Shown here: piece by piece, positions 26,550 to 36,217 of the stretch | Layout of the letters: each line of letters opens with the position of its first letter | Numbering within the stretch: the stretch's first letter is position 1 | Source: Alphaproteobacteria bacterium | GTDB taxonomy: Bacteria; Pseudomonadota; Alphaproteobacteria; Ferrovibrionales; Ferrovibrionaceae | Length of the DNA: 64,000 nt | NCBI GenBank assembly: GCA_017307375.1 | Contig: JAFKFH010000025.1 | Span: 1-64,000 of the forward strand | Reading direction: 5' to 3' | Notes under the pieces: model-generated | Databases searched by the model: none | What the model saw: the letters and a program-made list of their open reading frames with translations, nothing else | What the model was told of the DNA's origin: nothing | Made by a program: the position numbers and the translations under genes

Positions 26550-27062
26550 TTAGTTGGCGACGACCGAAACCGCACGGCGATTCTGGGCCCAGGCCGCCTC
26601 GTTGTGGCCGAGCGCAACCGGGCGCTCCTTGCCGTACGAGATGGTCTGCAGGCGGTTGGCGGCGATGCCCTGGTTGACGAGGTAGTTGCGGGCCGCGTTC
26701 GCACGACGCTCGCCGAGGGCGAGGTTGTACTCACGGGTGCCGCGCTCGTCGCAATGGCCTTCGACGACCAGACGCACCTGGGCGTTCTTCTTCATCCACG
26801 CGGACTGGCGATCGAGGGTCGCACGGGCCTGCGGGCTGAGGTCGGACTTGTTGGTGGCGAAGAAGACGCGGTCGCCGACGTTGACGACGAGGTCTTCCTG
26901 CAGGCTGAGCTGGCGCTGGGCCGGCGCTGCCGGCGCCGGGGCGGTCGCACCGCCGGAACCACCGGTAGCAGCCGTCGACTCCGGCGCCGTCTCGCAGGCG
27001 GCGACCAACAGAGCAGCGGCGGCCACCGCGATGAACTTCGGGCCGAACGAGTAGAGGCGCAT
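26550..27062 (-). CDS. pal: Peptidoglycan-associated lipoprotein Pal
   Basis: A 170-residue outer-membrane lipoprotein with lipobox LLVAAC, a Thr/Ala/Pro-rich linker and an OmpA-like domain that binds peptidoglycan. VFFATNKSDLSPQA, VEGHCDERGTREYNLALGER and ISYGKERPVALGHNE are the conserved Pal/OmpA motifs. MRLYSFGP at 27062 is the start, with GAGGGGAGAT just upstream. It has its own promoter (27182-27210) and terminator, consistent with its high expression. Partner of TolB in envelope constriction. Confidence 0.97.
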   Translation of the reverse strand: MRLYSFGPKFIAVAAAALLVAACETAPESTAATGGSGGATAPAPAAPAQRQLSLQEDLVVNVGDRVFFATNKSDLSPQARATLDRQSAWMKKNAQVRLVVEGHCDERGTREYNLALGERRANAARNYLVNQGIAANRLQTISYGKERPVALGHNEAAWAQNRRAVSVVAN

Positions 27063-27181
27063 TTTATCTCCCCTCATGAGGATGTTTGCTGACGACAGGT
27101 TGCACAAGTATCACGGCAATTCATCCCGAGCCTGGGAAACGCGAACACGGTGGTGATCGCCGCAATCTGAATCACTGGCAT

Positions 27182-27210
27182 CTTATACCGGCCGTGCCTA
27201 GCCTAATCAA
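27182..27210 (-). promoter_or_regulatory. Sigma70-type promoter of pal
   Basis: On the minus strand, TTGATT (27210-27205), a 17-base spacer and TATAAG (27187-27182). It lies between the tolB stop and the pal start, with about 115 bases of leader before the ATG. Confidence 0.62.
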
Positions 27211-27241
27211 GGCCAAACCCTTACCGGAACAAAGGAAACCT

Positions 27242-28606
27242 TCACTGAACGAGGGGTGAAAGAGGCGACCACGCCGGGTCCGACGCGTCCGTCGGGGTGA
27301 TCACTTCCCGTTCGTTGCCCCCGGTCAGATCGATAGACCAAATGCGCGTGCGGCCCGGTTGTTCCCGGAAAAACATCAGCACGCGGCCGTTGGGTGCCCA
27401 GGTCGGCGCCTCCTGCACCGCCGAGCTCGACGACAGGATGCGCTCGCCCGAACCGTCGGGCCGCATCACGCCGATCTGGAAGTTGCCGCCGGTCTCCTTG
27501 GTGAAGGCGATCAGGTCGCCGCGCGGCGACCACACCGGCGTCGAATACTGCCCGCCCTGGCCGAACGAGATGCGCTGCTGATTCGACCCATCCGCGTTCA
27601 TCACGTAGATCTGCTTGCCGCCGGAACGGTCGGAATTGAACGTGATGCGGGTGCCGTCGGGCGAATAGGAGGGCGAGGTGTTGATCGACGGGTCGTTGGT
27701 CACCTGCACTTCGCGGCGGTTGCGCAGGTCCATGCGGAAGATATTGGAAATGCCTTCCTTGGCATAGGACATGATGACGCTGTTGCCGTCGGGGGCGAAG
27801 CGCGGCGCGAAGGTCATGCCGGCGAAGGTGCCGACCAGTTCCTGTTGCCCGGTATCGATGTTGAAGAGATAGACACGCGGCGGGGCCTGCCGGCCGGTGG
27901 GATAGGCCAGGTAGGTGATTTCCTGCTGGAAGCGCGCGGGGTTGAAGCGCGGGGTCAGCACCAGGTTGTCGCCGGTGGTCAGGAACTTATTGTTCTCGCC
28001 GTCCTGGTCCATGATCGCCAGCCGCTTGCGACGCGCATTGGCCGGGCCGGACTCGGAAACATAGACGACTCGGGTATCGAAATAGCCGTCCTCGCCGGTC
28101 AGCCGCTTGTAGATCGCGTCCGAGATGATGTGGGCGACGCGGCGCCAGTTTTCCGGCGTCGAGAAGAAGACGAGGCCGGTCAGCTGCTGCTCGGCATAGA
28201 TGTCCCACAGCCGGAATTCGGCGCGCAACCGGCCGTCGGCCTGGTTCTCGATTCGGCCGGTGACCAGCGCCTGGGCGTTGATGACGCGCCAGTCCTGGAA
28301 GCGCGGCTGGGTCCGCATGTCCGCCGGCTTCTGGATATGCGACTTCGGGTCCAGCGGACGGAACAGCCCGGACCGCTCCAGATCGGCGCGGATCACCCGC
28401 GGCACGTTGATCGCGGTCTGGGCGGCCGAGCCTCCCTCCGCATCGAAATCCGAGATCGCGATCGGCATCGGCTCGATCGTCGCCTTGGTAATGTCGATCC
28501 GAAGCTGGGCCCGGGCTTCGCCCAATGGCACGGCCGCGGCGCCAAGCAACAGCGCACCAGCGAGTGCGAGGCGATAGGCGAATGGCATTATCTGCATCGT
28601 CTTCAT
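27242..28606 (-). CDS. tolB: Tol-Pal system periplasmic beta-propeller TolB
   Basis: A 454-residue periplasmic protein with signal peptide (cleavage after ARA-Q), an N-terminal domain and a six-bladed beta propeller built of repeats such as [36 protein letters not shown] and [13 protein letters not shown]. It binds Pal and the TolA C-terminus. The ATG overlaps the tolA stop by 4 bases. Length is normal for alphaproteobacterial TolB. Confidence 0.97.
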   Translation of the reverse strand: MKTMQIMPFAYRLALAGALLLGAAAVPLGEARAQLRIDITKATIEPMPIAISDFDAEGGSAAQTAINVPRVIRADLERSGLFRPLDPKSHIQKPADMRTQPRFQDWRVINAQALVTGRIENQADGRLRAEFRLWDIYAEQQLTGLVFFSTPENWRRVAHIISDAIYKRLTGEDGYFDTRVVYVSESGPANARRKRLAIMDQDGENNKFLTTGDNLVLTPRFNPARFQQEITYLAYPTGRQAPPRVYLFNIDTGQQELVGTFAGMTFAPRFAPDGNSVIMSYAKEGISNIFRMDLRNRREVQVTNDPSINTSPSYSPDGTRITFNSDRSGGKQIYVMNADGSNQQRISFGQGGQYSTPVWSPRGDLIAFTKETGGNFQIGVMRPDGSGERILSSSSAVQEAPTWAPNGRVLMFFREQPGRTRIWSIDLTGGNEREVITPTDASDPAWSPLSPLVQ

Positions 28607-29670
28607 CCCAGCATATCCTTCGGATCGAAAGTCAATTCAATTTCCTTCCAGGTATCATACTTGCCCGTCGGGAGGTTCTTCAGCGGCGAGCATTTAAACA
28701 CAGCTCGCATGGCACTTTCAGCCGCAGCGCGATAATGCTGCTCGCCCATGCGGCTGGTATCGATGAACACCGGCTGCCGCTGAAGGGATCCGTCCTGGTT
28801 GAGCCAGATGCGGATCCTGACCTTGAGGCTCGCCGCGTCGCGGGCACCGGCATCGAAGTTCCAGCAGCGCGCATACTGGCTGCGAATACCGTCGATCTCG
28901 GACATCGAAAGCGGCGCCGAGGGGTTGTAGTTGTTCGATTCGCTGCGTGACGGCGACGCCTGCGGCGGCGTCGGCTTGGCATCGGCCTGCGGTTTCGCCG
29001 GCGCCTTGTCGCGCTCCTTCAGATTCTTGTCGAGCAACGCCGCCAGCTTGTTGACGTCCAACGGCTTCGGATCGGGCTTGGCCTGCGGCGACGTCACCTG
29101 CGACGGCGTCGGGCGCGCCTTCGGCACCGGCGGGGTCTCCGTCGGGGGCGGCGGGGTCTCGGCCTTCGGCGGCTCCGGCTTCGGCGGCTCGGGCTTCGGC
29201 GGCGCCGGCGCGGGTGGCGGCGGCTCGGGCTTCGGCGGCTCGGGCTTGGGCGGCGGCGGGGGCGGCACCGGATCGGGCGTCGGCTCGGGATCGACCGGCG
29301 GCGGGGGCGGCGGCGCCGGACGCGGCGGGGCAGGCGTCGGCGGCGGCTGCGGCGCGGGCGTCGGTACCGGGGGCGCCGGCTCGGGCTTCGGTGTCGGAGC
29401 CGGCGGGGGTGGTGGAGGCGGGGGTGGCGGCGGCGGCGGGGTTTCCGGCTTCGGCGGCTCCGGCTTCGGCTCGGGTTTCGGCTCGACGCGCGCGACCTTC
29501 GGCGCCGGCGGCGGCGCATTGGTCTTGTCGGTGATCGGCGCGTCGAGGTCGACCATGACCACGACCGGCGTGTCATCTTCCGGCGGCGTGCGCGTCGGCA
29601 AGCCGAAGATGATCAGCACCAGCGCGCCGAGATGCAGAATCCCAGAGAATGTCAGCGCGGAGGACCGCAC
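28603..29670 (-). CDS. tolA: TolA, energy-transducing Tol protein with proline-rich linker
   Basis: A 355-residue protein. One membrane helix near residues 8-25 ([18 protein letters not shown]) anchors it next to TolQR. Residues about 52-190 are almost only Pro, Lys, Glu, Ala and Thr ([12 protein letters not shown]), as in TonB, instead of the Ala/Lys helix of E. coli TolA. The C-terminal domain (from [16 protein letters not shown] to [10 protein letters not shown]) is the TolA-III/TonB-like fold that contacts TolB and Pal. Spans the periplasm to transmit proton-motive energy. Confidence 0.93.
   Translation of the reverse strand: MRSSALTFSGILHLGALVLIIFGLPTRTPPEDDTPVVVMVDLDAPITDKTNAPPPAPKVARVEPKPEPKPEPPKPETPPPPPPPPPPPPPAPTPKPEPAPPVPTPAPQPPPTPAPPRPAPPPPPPVDPEPTPDPVPPPPPPKPEPPKPEPPPPAPAPPKPEPPKPEPPKAETPPPPTETPPVPKARPTPSQVTSPQAKPDPKPLDVNKLAALLDKNLKERDKAPAKPQADAKPTPPQASPSRSESNNYNPSAPLSMSEIDGIRSQYARCWNFDAGARDAASLKVRIRIWLNQDGSLQRQPVFIDTSRMGEQHYRAAAESAMRAVFKCSPLKNLPTGKYDTWKEIELTFDPKDMLG
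29101..29517 (-). repeat. Low-complexity Pro-rich coding repeat in tolA
   Basis: Degenerate tandem GC-rich units coding for [12 protein letters not shown] and PAPTP runs. It encodes the periplasmic spacer of TolA, about 139 residues. The opposite strand gives a spurious Gly-rich frame. Confidence 0.85.
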
Positions 29671-29715
29671 CTCACACCTTTCCTTGTACGCGCAAAGCTT
29701 CGATGCCCGCGTTCG

Positions 29716-30162
29716 TCAGCGCTTGCGGGCCGTGTTTCCGGGCTGCGTGATCAGCGCCACGCGGGAAAACCCGGCGGAATTGATCATGCCCATGACTTCC
29801 ATGACCCGGCCGTAGTTGATCGCCTGGTCGCCGCGGACGAAAATGCGCCGGTCGGCCGCGCCCTTGGCGATCGCCGACAGCCGCGGCACCAGATCGGTCG
29901 GATCGACCGCGGTCTCCTGGATGAAGATGCGGCCCTGGGCATCGACCGAGACGGTGATCGGCTCGTCGTTGCCCTGGACGGCCTGGGCGCCGGTCTTGGG
30001 CAGGTCGACCTGGACGCCGACCGTCAGCAGCGGTGCCGCCACCATGAAGATGATGAGCAGCACCAGCATGACGTCGACCATCGGCGTCACGTTGATGTCG
30101 GCCATCGGCGCCCGGCGGCCGCGCCGGCCACCGCCGCGCCCGCCGGAAAGCTGGATCGCCAT
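29716..30162 (-). CDS. tolR: Tol-Pal system protein TolR (ExbD family)
   Basis: A 148-residue inner-membrane protein with one helix. ADINVTPMVDVMLVLLIIFM contains the conserved Asp in the membrane segment that takes part in proton conduction. The periplasmic part has VSVDAQGRIFIQE and IFVRGDQAINYGRVMEVMG. A Gly/Arg-rich N-terminus (GGRGGGRRGRRAP) precedes the helix. Its ATG directly follows the tolQ stop. Forms the motor with TolQ. Confidence 0.96.
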   Translation of the reverse strand: MAIQLSGGRGGGRRGRRAPMADINVTPMVDVMLVLLIIFMVAAPLLTVGVQVDLPKTGAQAVQGNDEPITVSVDAQGRIFIQETAVDPTDLVPRLSAIAKGAADRRIFVRGDQAINYGRVMEVMGMINSAGFSRVALITQPGNTARKR

Positions 30163-30888
30163 TTAGGACGCCTCCTCGTCGAGCTGGCGCGACAGGATCG
30201 CGGCGAACTCGCCGGCGAAGCCCTCGAGACGGTTCGAGTAGCGGCCGAAATCGGAATTGAACTTGTTGTAGGCGATGACCGCCGGAATGGCCGCGACCAG
30301 GCCGATGGCGGTGGCAAACAGCGCCTCGGCGATGCCCGGCGCCACGACGCTGAGCGAGGTGTTCTTGGTGGCCGCGATCGACTGGAACGAGTTCATGATA
30401 CCCCAGACCGTGCCGAACAGCCCGACGAAGGGGGCGGTCGAGCCGGTTGTGGCCAGGAAACTGGTGTAACGCTCCAACCGTTCCATCTCGCGGTCGATCG
30501 TTACCCGCATGACCTGGCCGATACGGGTCTGCAGGCTTTGCAGCGACTTGCGGTCGCGGGTCAGGCCGCGTTCGGTCGACCGGCGCCATTCGCGCATCGC
30601 CGCGGCGAACAGCGCGGCCATCGGATGGGACGGGTTGTTGCCGATGCGGTCGAACAGCGCGTCGAGCGAGCCGCCCGACCAGAATTCCTGCTCGAAACGG
30701 TCGGCCGCGGAAAACACGCGGCGGACCTTGATCATCTTCTCGAAGATGATCGCCCAGCACCAGAACGAAGCAAACAGCAGGATGATCATCACCGCCTTGA
30801 CGATGATGTCAGCCTGCATGAACAGCGCCCACATCGACAAGTCATGCGCAGCGCCAGGCAGCGTCTGCGTCAGGGCCTCATTACCCAT
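30163..30888 (-). CDS. tolQ: Tol-Pal system protein TolQ (ExbB/MotA family)
   Basis: A 241-residue three-helix protein. Helix 1 is ADIIVKAVMIILLFASFWCW; helices 2 and 3 carry FLATTGSTAPFVGLFGTVWG and ALFATAIGLVAAIPAVIAYN, the MotA/TolQ/ExbB proton-channel signature. The cytoplasmic loop carries RRSTERGLTRDRKSLQSLQT. It makes the ion channel with TolR that energises TolA. It is 38 bases after ybgC. Confidence 0.96.
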   Translation of the reverse strand: MGNEALTQTLPGAAHDLSMWALFMQADIIVKAVMIILLFASFWCWAIIFEKMIKVRRVFSAADRFEQEFWSGGSLDALFDRIGNNPSHPMAALFAAAMREWRRSTERGLTRDRKSLQSLQTRIGQVMRVTIDREMERLERYTSFLATTGSTAPFVGLFGTVWGIMNSFQSIAATKNTSLSVVAPGIAEALFATAIGLVAAIPAVIAYNKFNSDFGRYSNRLEGFAGEFAAILSRQLDEEAS

Positions 30889-30926
30889 CGCTAATTGTCC
30901 CCTTGAATCCTATGATGTTTCATCGG

Positions 30927-31382
30927 TCAGGAATTTGGTGAAAGTGTGGCGAGTAGCGCCGCCACGTCCCGTGGAATCCGCCGCGGCCGTCCCGCCGGCT
31001 CGATGCAGGCCAGGCGCACTTCGGCGGTCACCAGTTCGTCCCCCGCGCGCAGCAGCCGCTGGCGCATGACGAGGGTGGCGCCGCTGATCTGTGCCACCGA
31101 CGAGCGTATCTCGACGGCGTCGTCGAGCCGCGCCGGCTTGCGGAAATCGAGCGTCATCGCGCGGACGACGAAGGCGAGCCCGGCTTCGAGCAAGCCGCGC
31201 TGGCCAAGGCCCAGAACACGCAGGGAATCCGACCGCCCGCGTTCGAAGAAGCGGAGATAATTGGCGTGATAGACGATGCCGGAGGCGTCGGTATCCTCCC
31301 AATAGACGCGCGCGGGCAACACATGTTCGTGACCGTCCCGGCGCCCCGAGGTCGGCTGATCCATGCTGACATCAACTGTCAT
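30927..31382 (-). CDS. ybgC: Acyl-CoA thioesterase YbgC
   Basis: A 151-residue hot-dog fold thioesterase (4HBT type) that hydrolyses short-chain acyl-CoA or interacts with phospholipid synthesis; it is almost always next to tol[21 protein letters not shown] contains the catalytic Asp and the HANY motif. ATG 31382, inside the last codons of ruvB, has GAGGGCG upstream; ATG 31364 lacks one. Overlap with ruvB suggests a single transcript with the ruv genes. Confidence 0.93.
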   Translation of the reverse strand: MTVDVSMDQPTSGRRDGHEHVLPARVYWEDTDASGIVYHANYLRFFERGRSDSLRVLGLGQRGLLEAGLAFVVRAMTLDFRKPARLDDAVEIRSSVAQISGATLVMRQRLLRAGDELVTAEVRLACIEPAGRPRRIPRDVAALLATLSPNS

Positions 31383-32415
31383 CTTCGCCCTCGAAGATGT
31401 CGGGCTGGCTGGCGGCCGGCTGGTTGGGCGGGGTCAGCCCGAGATGCAGGAAGGCGCGCGGGGTCAGCACCCGGCCGCGCGGCGTGCGCTGCAGGAAGGC
31501 CTTCTGGATCAGGTAAGGCTCGATGATGTCCTCGATGGCGTCGCGCGGTTCGGACAGGGCCGCCGCCATGGTGTCGATTCCCACCGGCCCGCCGCCGAAA
31601 TCGACGGCGACGCACCGCAGATAGCGCCGGTCCAGCGCGTCCAGGCCGATCTGGTCGACCTCGAGCCGCGTCAGCGCCGCGTCGGCCTTGACCCGGTCGA
31701 TGACCTTGGCCCCGGCGACCAACGCAAAGTCGCGCACCCGCCGCAGCAGCCGCCCGGCAACCCGGGGGGTGCCGCGGGCGCGCGCCGCGATCTCGCGCGC
31801 GCCATCGGGCGTCAGCTCGATATTGAGTACCCGGGCACCGCGCTTGACGATCAGCTCGAGCTCGTCGATCTCGTAGAACTCGAGCGCCAGCGGGATGCCG
31901 AAACGGTCGCGCAGCGGCGTGGTCAGCAGGCCGCGGCGGGTGGTGGCGCCGACCAGGGTGAAGGGCGGCAGGTCGATGCGCACGCTGCGCGCCGCCGGCC
32001 CCTCGCCGATGATCAGGTCGAGCTGGAAATCCTCCATCGCCGGATAGAGGATTTCCTCGACCGCCGGGTTGAGCCGGTGAATCTCGTCGATGAACAGGAC
32101 GTCGCGCGGTTCCAGATTGGTCAGCAGCGCGGCCAGATCGCCGGCCTTGGCGATGACCGGGCCGGAGGTGGCGCGAAAATTCGCGCCGAGCTCGCGGGCG
32201 ACGATCTGCGCCAGCGTCGTCTTGCCCAGGCCCGGCGGCCCGTGGAACAGCACGTGATCAAGCGCGTCTCCCCGCACCTTGGCCGCGTCGATGAACACCT
32301 TCAGGTTCTCGCGCGCCCGGCGCTGGCCGACGAAATCGGCCAGGACCTGCGGCCGCAGATGGCGCTCGACATCGTCGCCCTCGGCCTTGCCCGACGCGAT
32401 CAGCCGCTCGGTCAT
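31372..32415 (-). CDS. ruvB: Holliday junction branch-migration ATPase RuvB
   Basis: A 347-residue AAA+ motor. [20 protein letters not shown], Walker [10 protein letters not shown], Walker [12 protein letters not shown], sensor 1 [18 protein letters not shown] and the C-terminal winged helix with [19 protein letters not shown] are all present. With RuvA it drives branch migration. Start ATG 32415 overlaps the ruvA stop (ATGA). Confidence 0.97.
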   Translation of the reverse strand: MTERLIASGKAEGDDVERHLRPQVLADFVGQRRARENLKVFIDAAKVRGDALDHVLFHGPPGLGKTTLAQIVARELGANFRATSGPVIAKAGDLAALLTNLEPRDVLFIDEIHRLNPAVEEILYPAMEDFQLDLIIGEGPAARSVRIDLPPFTLVGATTRRGLLTTPLRDRFGIPLALEFYEIDELELIVKRGARVLNIELTPDGAREIAARARGTPRVAGRLLRRVRDFALVAGAKVIDRVKADAALTRLEVDQIGLDALDRRYLRCVAVDFGGGPVGIDTMAAALSEPRDAIEDIIEPYLIQKAFLQRTPRGRVLTPRAFLHLGLTPPNQPAASQPDIFEGEDDS

Positions 32416-33023
32416 TTCGCCAATTCCTTGAGGCCCGCGGTGATCAGCTTCTGCACGCTGGCCCCCTCGCCCAGCTCGCGGGCGACGCGCAGCACCACCG
32501 AGAAGGCCTCGGCCCGGCGATAGCCGAGATTGACCAGGGCCGAAACCGCATCCTCGGCGGCCCCGCCCGGGGCGGCAGGGGCGCCGGCGGCGGCCGGGGC
32601 CGCGGCGGCATGGCCGAAGACCTGGCCTGCCTTGTCCTTCAGTTCGGTCGCCAGCCGGGTGGCAAGCTTGGGTCCCACGCCCGGCGCGGCGGTGAGCCGC
32701 GCCTTGTCGCCCGCGCCGATCGCCTGGGTCAGTTCGTCCGGGCCCAGGCCGGACAGGATTGCCAGTGCCAGCTTGGCCCCGACGCCCTGAACCGTCTGCA
32801 ACAGCCCGAACCAGCGCTTTTCGGCCTCGGTGGCGAAACCATAGAGGTGGATATGGTCCTCGCGGACATGAGTCTCGATCAGCAGCTTCGCCGCCTCGCC
32901 CGGCCGCGGCAGCGCGCGCAGCGTGCGCGCCGAGCAGAAGACCAGATAGCCGACACCGCCGACATCGATGATGCAGCTTTCCTCGGCGACGCCGTCGACC
33001 AGCCCGGCCAGCTTGGCAATCAT
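32412..33023 (-). CDS. ruvA: Holliday junction DNA helicase subunit RuvA
   Basis: A 203-residue protein with the N-terminal OB fold ([20 protein letters not shown]), two helix-hairpin-helix motifs ([19 protein letters not shown] and [20 protein letters not shown]) and a C-terminal domain III that contacts RuvB, joined by an Ala-rich linker. Tetramers clamp the four-way junction. ATGA overlaps on both sides with ruvC and ruvB. Confidence 0.96.
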   Translation of the reverse strand: MIAKLAGLVDGVAEESCIIDVGGVGYLVFCSARTLRALPRPGEAAKLLIETHVREDHIHLYGFATEAEKRWFGLLQTVQGVGAKLALAILSGLGPDELTQAIGAGDKARLTAAPGVGPKLATRLATELKDKAGQVFGHAAAAPAAAGAPAAPGGAAEDAVSALVNLGYRRAEAFSVVLRVARELGEGASVQKLITAGLKELAK

Positions 33024-33535
33024 GCGCCGGCTCCCGCGACCAGCTTGGCCGATGCCACCCGCCGGGCGGTGGCCGCGTGATGGGCGTGGCAGATCGCGAC
33101 CGCCAGTGCATCGGCGGCGTCGGCGCCGTTAAGCTTAACGCCGGGCAGCAGGCGCTGGACCATCATGTGGACCTGCTCCTTGTCGGCGTGGCCGGTACCG
33201 ACGACCGACTTCTTGATCAGGTTCGGGGCATATTCGACGACCTCGAGATTGCGGCGGGCCGGCACCAGCATGGCGATGCCGCGCGCCTGGCCGAGCTTGA
33301 GGGTCGAGCCCGGGTTCTTGTTGACGAAGGTTTCCTCGACCGCGGCGGTATCGGGCATCCAGGTGTCGAGCACCGCATTGAGCCCGTCGAAGAGCTGCGC
33401 CAGCCTGACGCCCAGCGGGGCATCGTCCACGCTGGTCACCACGCCGTTGGCGAGGTGGGAGAGACGGTTGCCCGTCGCCTCGATCACCCCCCAGCCGGTG
33501 CGGCGCAAGCCTGGATCGAGCCCGATCAGCCGCAT
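33020..33535 (-). CDS. ruvC: Holliday junction resolvase RuvC
   Basis: A 171-residue RNase H-fold endonuclease that cleaves four-way junctions. Acidic catalytic positions lie in [36 protein letters not shown] and [16 protein letters not shown]. First gene of ruvCAB, 6 bases after the yebC stop. No lexA-like site was recognised upstream. Confidence 0.97.
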   Translation of the reverse strand: MRLIGLDPGLRRTGWGVIEATGNRLSHLANGVVTSVDDAPLGVRLAQLFDGLNAVLDTWMPDTAAVEETFVNKNPGSTLKLGQARGIAMLVPARRNLEVVEYAPNLIKKSVVGTGHADKEQVHMMVQRLLPGVKLNGADAADALAVAICHAHHAATARRVASAKLVAGAGA

Positions 33536-33541
33536 GACGGA

Positions 33542-34291
33542 TCAGGCCGACAGCTTCGCCATCACCTCGTCGGCGATCTCGAAATTGGCGTAGACCTGCT
33601 GGACGTCGTCGGAATCCTCGAGCACGTCGAGCATCTTGAGCAGGCTGCGGGCGGTGTCCTCGTCGACCGGCGTGCCGGTCTTGGGCTTCCAGATCATCCG
33701 GGCCGATTTCGGCTCGCCCAGCGTCTTTTCCAGCGCGTCGCGAACCTCGTTGAAGGCGTCGGTGGCGCAGAGCACCTCGTGCTCCTCCTCGCTCGACAGC
33801 ACCTCGTCGGCGCCGGCTTCCAGCCCGGCTTCGAACACCTTGTCGTCGCTGCCGGCCGATTTCGGGAAGACGATCTGGCCGACCCGGTCGAACATGAAGG
33901 AGACCGAATTGGTCTCGCCGAGCGACCCGCCGGCCTTGGAGAAGGCCGAGCGCACTTCGCCGGCGGTGCGATTGCGGTTGTCGGTCAGCGCCTCGACGAT
34001 GACGGCGACGCCGCCGGGCCCGTAGCCCTCGTAGCGCATCTCGACATAGGCATCGCCCTCGCCCGCCCCGGCACCGCGCTTGATCGCGCGCTCGACGGTA
34101 TCCTTGGGCATGTTCGCGGCCCGCGCCGCCTGTACGGCGGCACGCAGCCGCGGATTGGCGGCCGGGTCGGGCAGGCCGGTACGCGCGGCAACCGTCAGTT
34201 CGCGGATCAGCTTGGTGAATACCTTGGCCCGCTTGGCGTCCTGCGCGCCCTTGCGGTGCATGATGTTCTTGAATTGCGAATGTCCGGCCAT
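33542..34291 (-). CDS. yebC: YebC/PmpR-family protein
   Basis: A 249-residue protein of the YebC/TACO1 family, described both as a DNA-binding regulator and as a translation factor for proline-rich stretches. [20 protein letters not shown] at the N-terminus, [15 protein letters not shown] and [23 protein letters not shown] are diagnostic. The position directly upstream of ruvC is very common. A role in translating poly-proline is of note because tolA in the same cluster is proline-rich, but this is only a thought. Confidence 0.95.
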   Translation of the reverse strand: MAGHSQFKNIMHRKGAQDAKRAKVFTKLIRELTVAARTGLPDPAANPRLRAAVQAARAANMPKDTVERAIKRGAGAGEGDAYVEMRYEGYGPGGVAVIVEALTDNRNRTAGEVRSAFSKAGGSLGETNSVSFMFDRVGQIVFPKSAGSDDKVFEAGLEAGADEVLSSEEEHEVLCATDAFNEVRDALEKTLGEPKSARMIWKPKTGTPVDEDTARSLLKMLDVLEDSDDVQQVYANFEIADEVMAKLSA

Positions 34292-34420
34292 GGCGTCTTA
34301 AGCCCCGAGAAACGTCGTGGGATAATGGAGAATCGCGGGCTTATAGCATGGCCGCAACCGTTGTGCAGCCTCAGGCCCCGATTTTCCTGTACATCGCCTT
34401 TGCCACGAAGAGGACGGTAC

Positions 34421-34825
34421 ATGAGTACAACAAAATCACCCCGAGTCGGCTGCGGCGCCGCCCTCCTGCGCGACGGCCGCCTGCTGCTGGTCAGGCGGCG
34501 GCGCGCGCCCGAGGCCGATCATTGGGGCCTGCCCGGCGGCAAGGTCGATTTCCTGGAAACCGTCCCCGACGCCGTCGTCCGCGAGATCGACGAGGAACTG
34601 GGCGTCAGGATCGGCAGGCTGGTCCTGCTCTGCATCGTCGACCAGATCGATGCCGCGGCGGGCATCCATTGGGTGGCGCCCGTCTATCGGGCCGAGATCC
34701 TCGATGGCGAACCCGCGGTCCGCGAGCCCGACGCCCTGTCCGATGCCGGCTGGTTCGCGCTCGACGACCTGCCCGAGCCGCTGACCCTATCGACCCGGAT
34801 GGCCCTGCCCCACCTGCGCCGCTGA
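34421..34825 (+). CDS. NUDIX hydrolase
   Basis: A 134-residue Nudix protein. The Nudix box is complete: GGKVDFLETVPDAVVREIDE followed by ELGV (GX5EX7REUXEEXGU). Substrates of this family are nucleoside diphosphates linked to another group. ATG 34421 has AGAGGA about 6 bases upstream. The last 39 bases overlap the convergent LysR gene. It is divergent from yebC. Exact substrate unknown. Confidence 0.88.
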   Translation: MSTTKSPRVGCGAALLRDGRLLLVRRRRAPEADHWGLPGGKVDFLETVPDAVVREIDEELGVRIGRLVLLCIVDQIDAAAGIHWVAPVYRAEILDGEPAVREPDALSDAGWFALDDLPEPLTLSTRMALPHLRR

Positions 34826-35692
34826 CGCGGATTCGGCCGCGATCCAGTCGCGGAACTGCTTGAGCGCCGGGCGCTCCGCCACGGCCGGGCGCCAGACCAG
34901 CCAGTAGCTGAAGCCCGAGGGAACGGGCGGTTCCGCCACCGCGACGAGCCGGCCGAGCCCGAGATCGTCGCCGATCAGGTTGACGTCGGCCATGGCGATG
35001 CCGTGGCCGCCCTCGGCGGCGCGCACCGCGGCGTCGAAGGTATCGAAGATGTGGCCGCGTTCGAGATCGAGCGCGCCATGGCCCGTCGCATCGGCCCAGC
35101 GCCGCCAGTCAAGCCGGTCGGTATTGGGATGCAGCAGCACGGCCCGGTCGAGCGCGGGGACCATCCCCGGTGCCGCCACCGGCATCAGCAGTTCGGGAAA
35201 CAGCAGAAGATACGGCAGGCCCGCCGGCGGCGCGGCGGCGTAGATGATGCCGGCATCGACCATGTCGCGGGTGATGTCGCTGCAATTCCACTGGGTGACG
35301 ACCTGCAGGTCGATGCCGGGCTGCTGCGCCTCGAAACGCTTCAGCCGCGGCATCAGCCAGCGGGTCACCAGGGTGGGCGGCGCCTTCAACTCCAGCCGGG
35401 CGGGATCGCCGGCCAGGGCCGCGACGGTCGCCGCGATGCGGTCGAAGCAATCGGCCAGCGTCCGCGCCAGGCTTTCGCCGGCCGGCGTCAGGGCGAGGCC
35501 GCGATGCAGACGATCGAACAACCTGAGACCCAGCAGCGTCTCGAGCTGGCCGAGTTGCCGGCTGATCGCCGACTGCGTGACCGCCAGTTCGTCGGCCGCC
35601 GCGGTGGCCGACAGATGGCGGGCCGTGGCCTCGAAGGCCCGGAGGGCGACGAGGGGCGGCAGCCGACGGCGCCTCGCATGATCTGAACTCAT
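34787..35692 (-). CDS. LysR-family regulator, GcvA-like
   Basis: A 301-residue LysR regulator. RRRLPPLVALRAFEATARHL is the N-terminus typical of the GcvA/AmpR-like group, followed by the HTH (DELAVTQSAISRQLGQLETL) and LFDRLHRGLALTPAGESL. The effector domain follows. ATG 35692 is preceded by AGGGTCAG; an in-frame ATG-like start at 35755 would add a non-conserved leader. It is divergent from the DUF1127 gene. Target unknown. Confidence 0.88.
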   Translation of the reverse strand: MSSDHARRRRLPPLVALRAFEATARHLSATAAADELAVTQSAISRQLGQLETLLGLRLFDRLHRGLALTPAGESLARTLADCFDRIAATVAALAGDPARLELKAPPTLVTRWLMPRLKRFEAQQPGIDLQVVTQWNCSDITRDMVDAGIIYAAAPPAGLPYLLLFPELLMPVAAPGMVPALDRAVLLHPNTDRLDWRRWADATGHGALDLERGHIFDTFDAAVRAAEGGHGIAMADVNLIGDDLGLGRLVAVAEPPVPSGFSYWLVWRPAVAERPALKQFRDWIAAESASAAQVGQGHPGR

Positions 35693-35775
35693 CTGACCCT
35701 GCCTCAATCGGAATTTGTCGCGGCTATGATGAAGGAAGAATATTGGGCGAACCATCCGAATTGACGGAGTTTGCC

Positions 35776-35973
35776 ATGATTATGGAGAATGGATTCAGCT
35801 GGCGCCTGCCCGCCCTTGCCGGCTTGTCGCTGCTGGCTTGCTGGCGTCGGCGCGCCGAGCAGCGCGCGGCGCTCGGCCGGCTGCTCGAGACCAGCCCGCA
35901 TCTGATCGACGACCTCGGCCTTGACCGGCGCGAAGCGCTCGCCGAGGCCGGGAAGCGGTTCTGGCAGGACTGA
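35776..35973 (+). CDS. DUF1127 (YjiS-like) small protein
   Basis: A 65-residue protein. The C-terminal ~40 residues (RRRAEQRAALGRLLETSPHL, IDDLGLDRREALAEAGKRFW) match the DUF1127 domain, short Arg-rich proteins common in alphaproteobacteria; some bind RNA and affect phosphate or stress responses. The N-terminus is hydrophobic. ATG 35776 follows GGAG by 8 bases. It is divergent from the LysR gene. Confidence 0.82.
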   Translation: MIMENGFSWRLPALAGLSLLACWRRRAEQRAALGRLLETSPHLIDDLGLDRREALAEAGKRFWQD

Positions 35974-36217
35974 CGGCCAATGGTGCGGTCGGGCTTGCAT
36001 ATCGAGGTCGACAATGACGACGCAGAGGTGGAAGTCTTGTCGGTGTCGCGCCGGACCGTTGTTCAGGTCAGATTCGGCTCAGGCGGCGGCGATGCGGGCG
36101 CGCAGGAAAGTAACATCCGCATCCTGGGGATCGCCATCGGCCTCGATCGGTGCTTATACAATTGGCTGATCGCCGCCGGCCGGGCGGCCTGAACGGTAAG
36201 GACGGAGTTTTGGGGGC

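Noticed and set aside
28931-29815. Plus-strand Gly/Ser-rich frame opposite tolA
   Set aside because: It is the antisense reading of the proline-rich repeat (Pro codons become Gly), not a real glycine-rich protein.
34340-34368. Possible yebC promoter with TATAAG at 34340-34345
   Set aside because: The matching -35 (CTGCAC) is poor, so it is not listed as a feature.
35980-36192. 70-codon plus-strand frame between DUF1127 and mscS
   Set aside because: No ribosome binding site, no family, and the region probably holds the mscS promoter (a TATACA lies at 36155). Kept out as unsupported.
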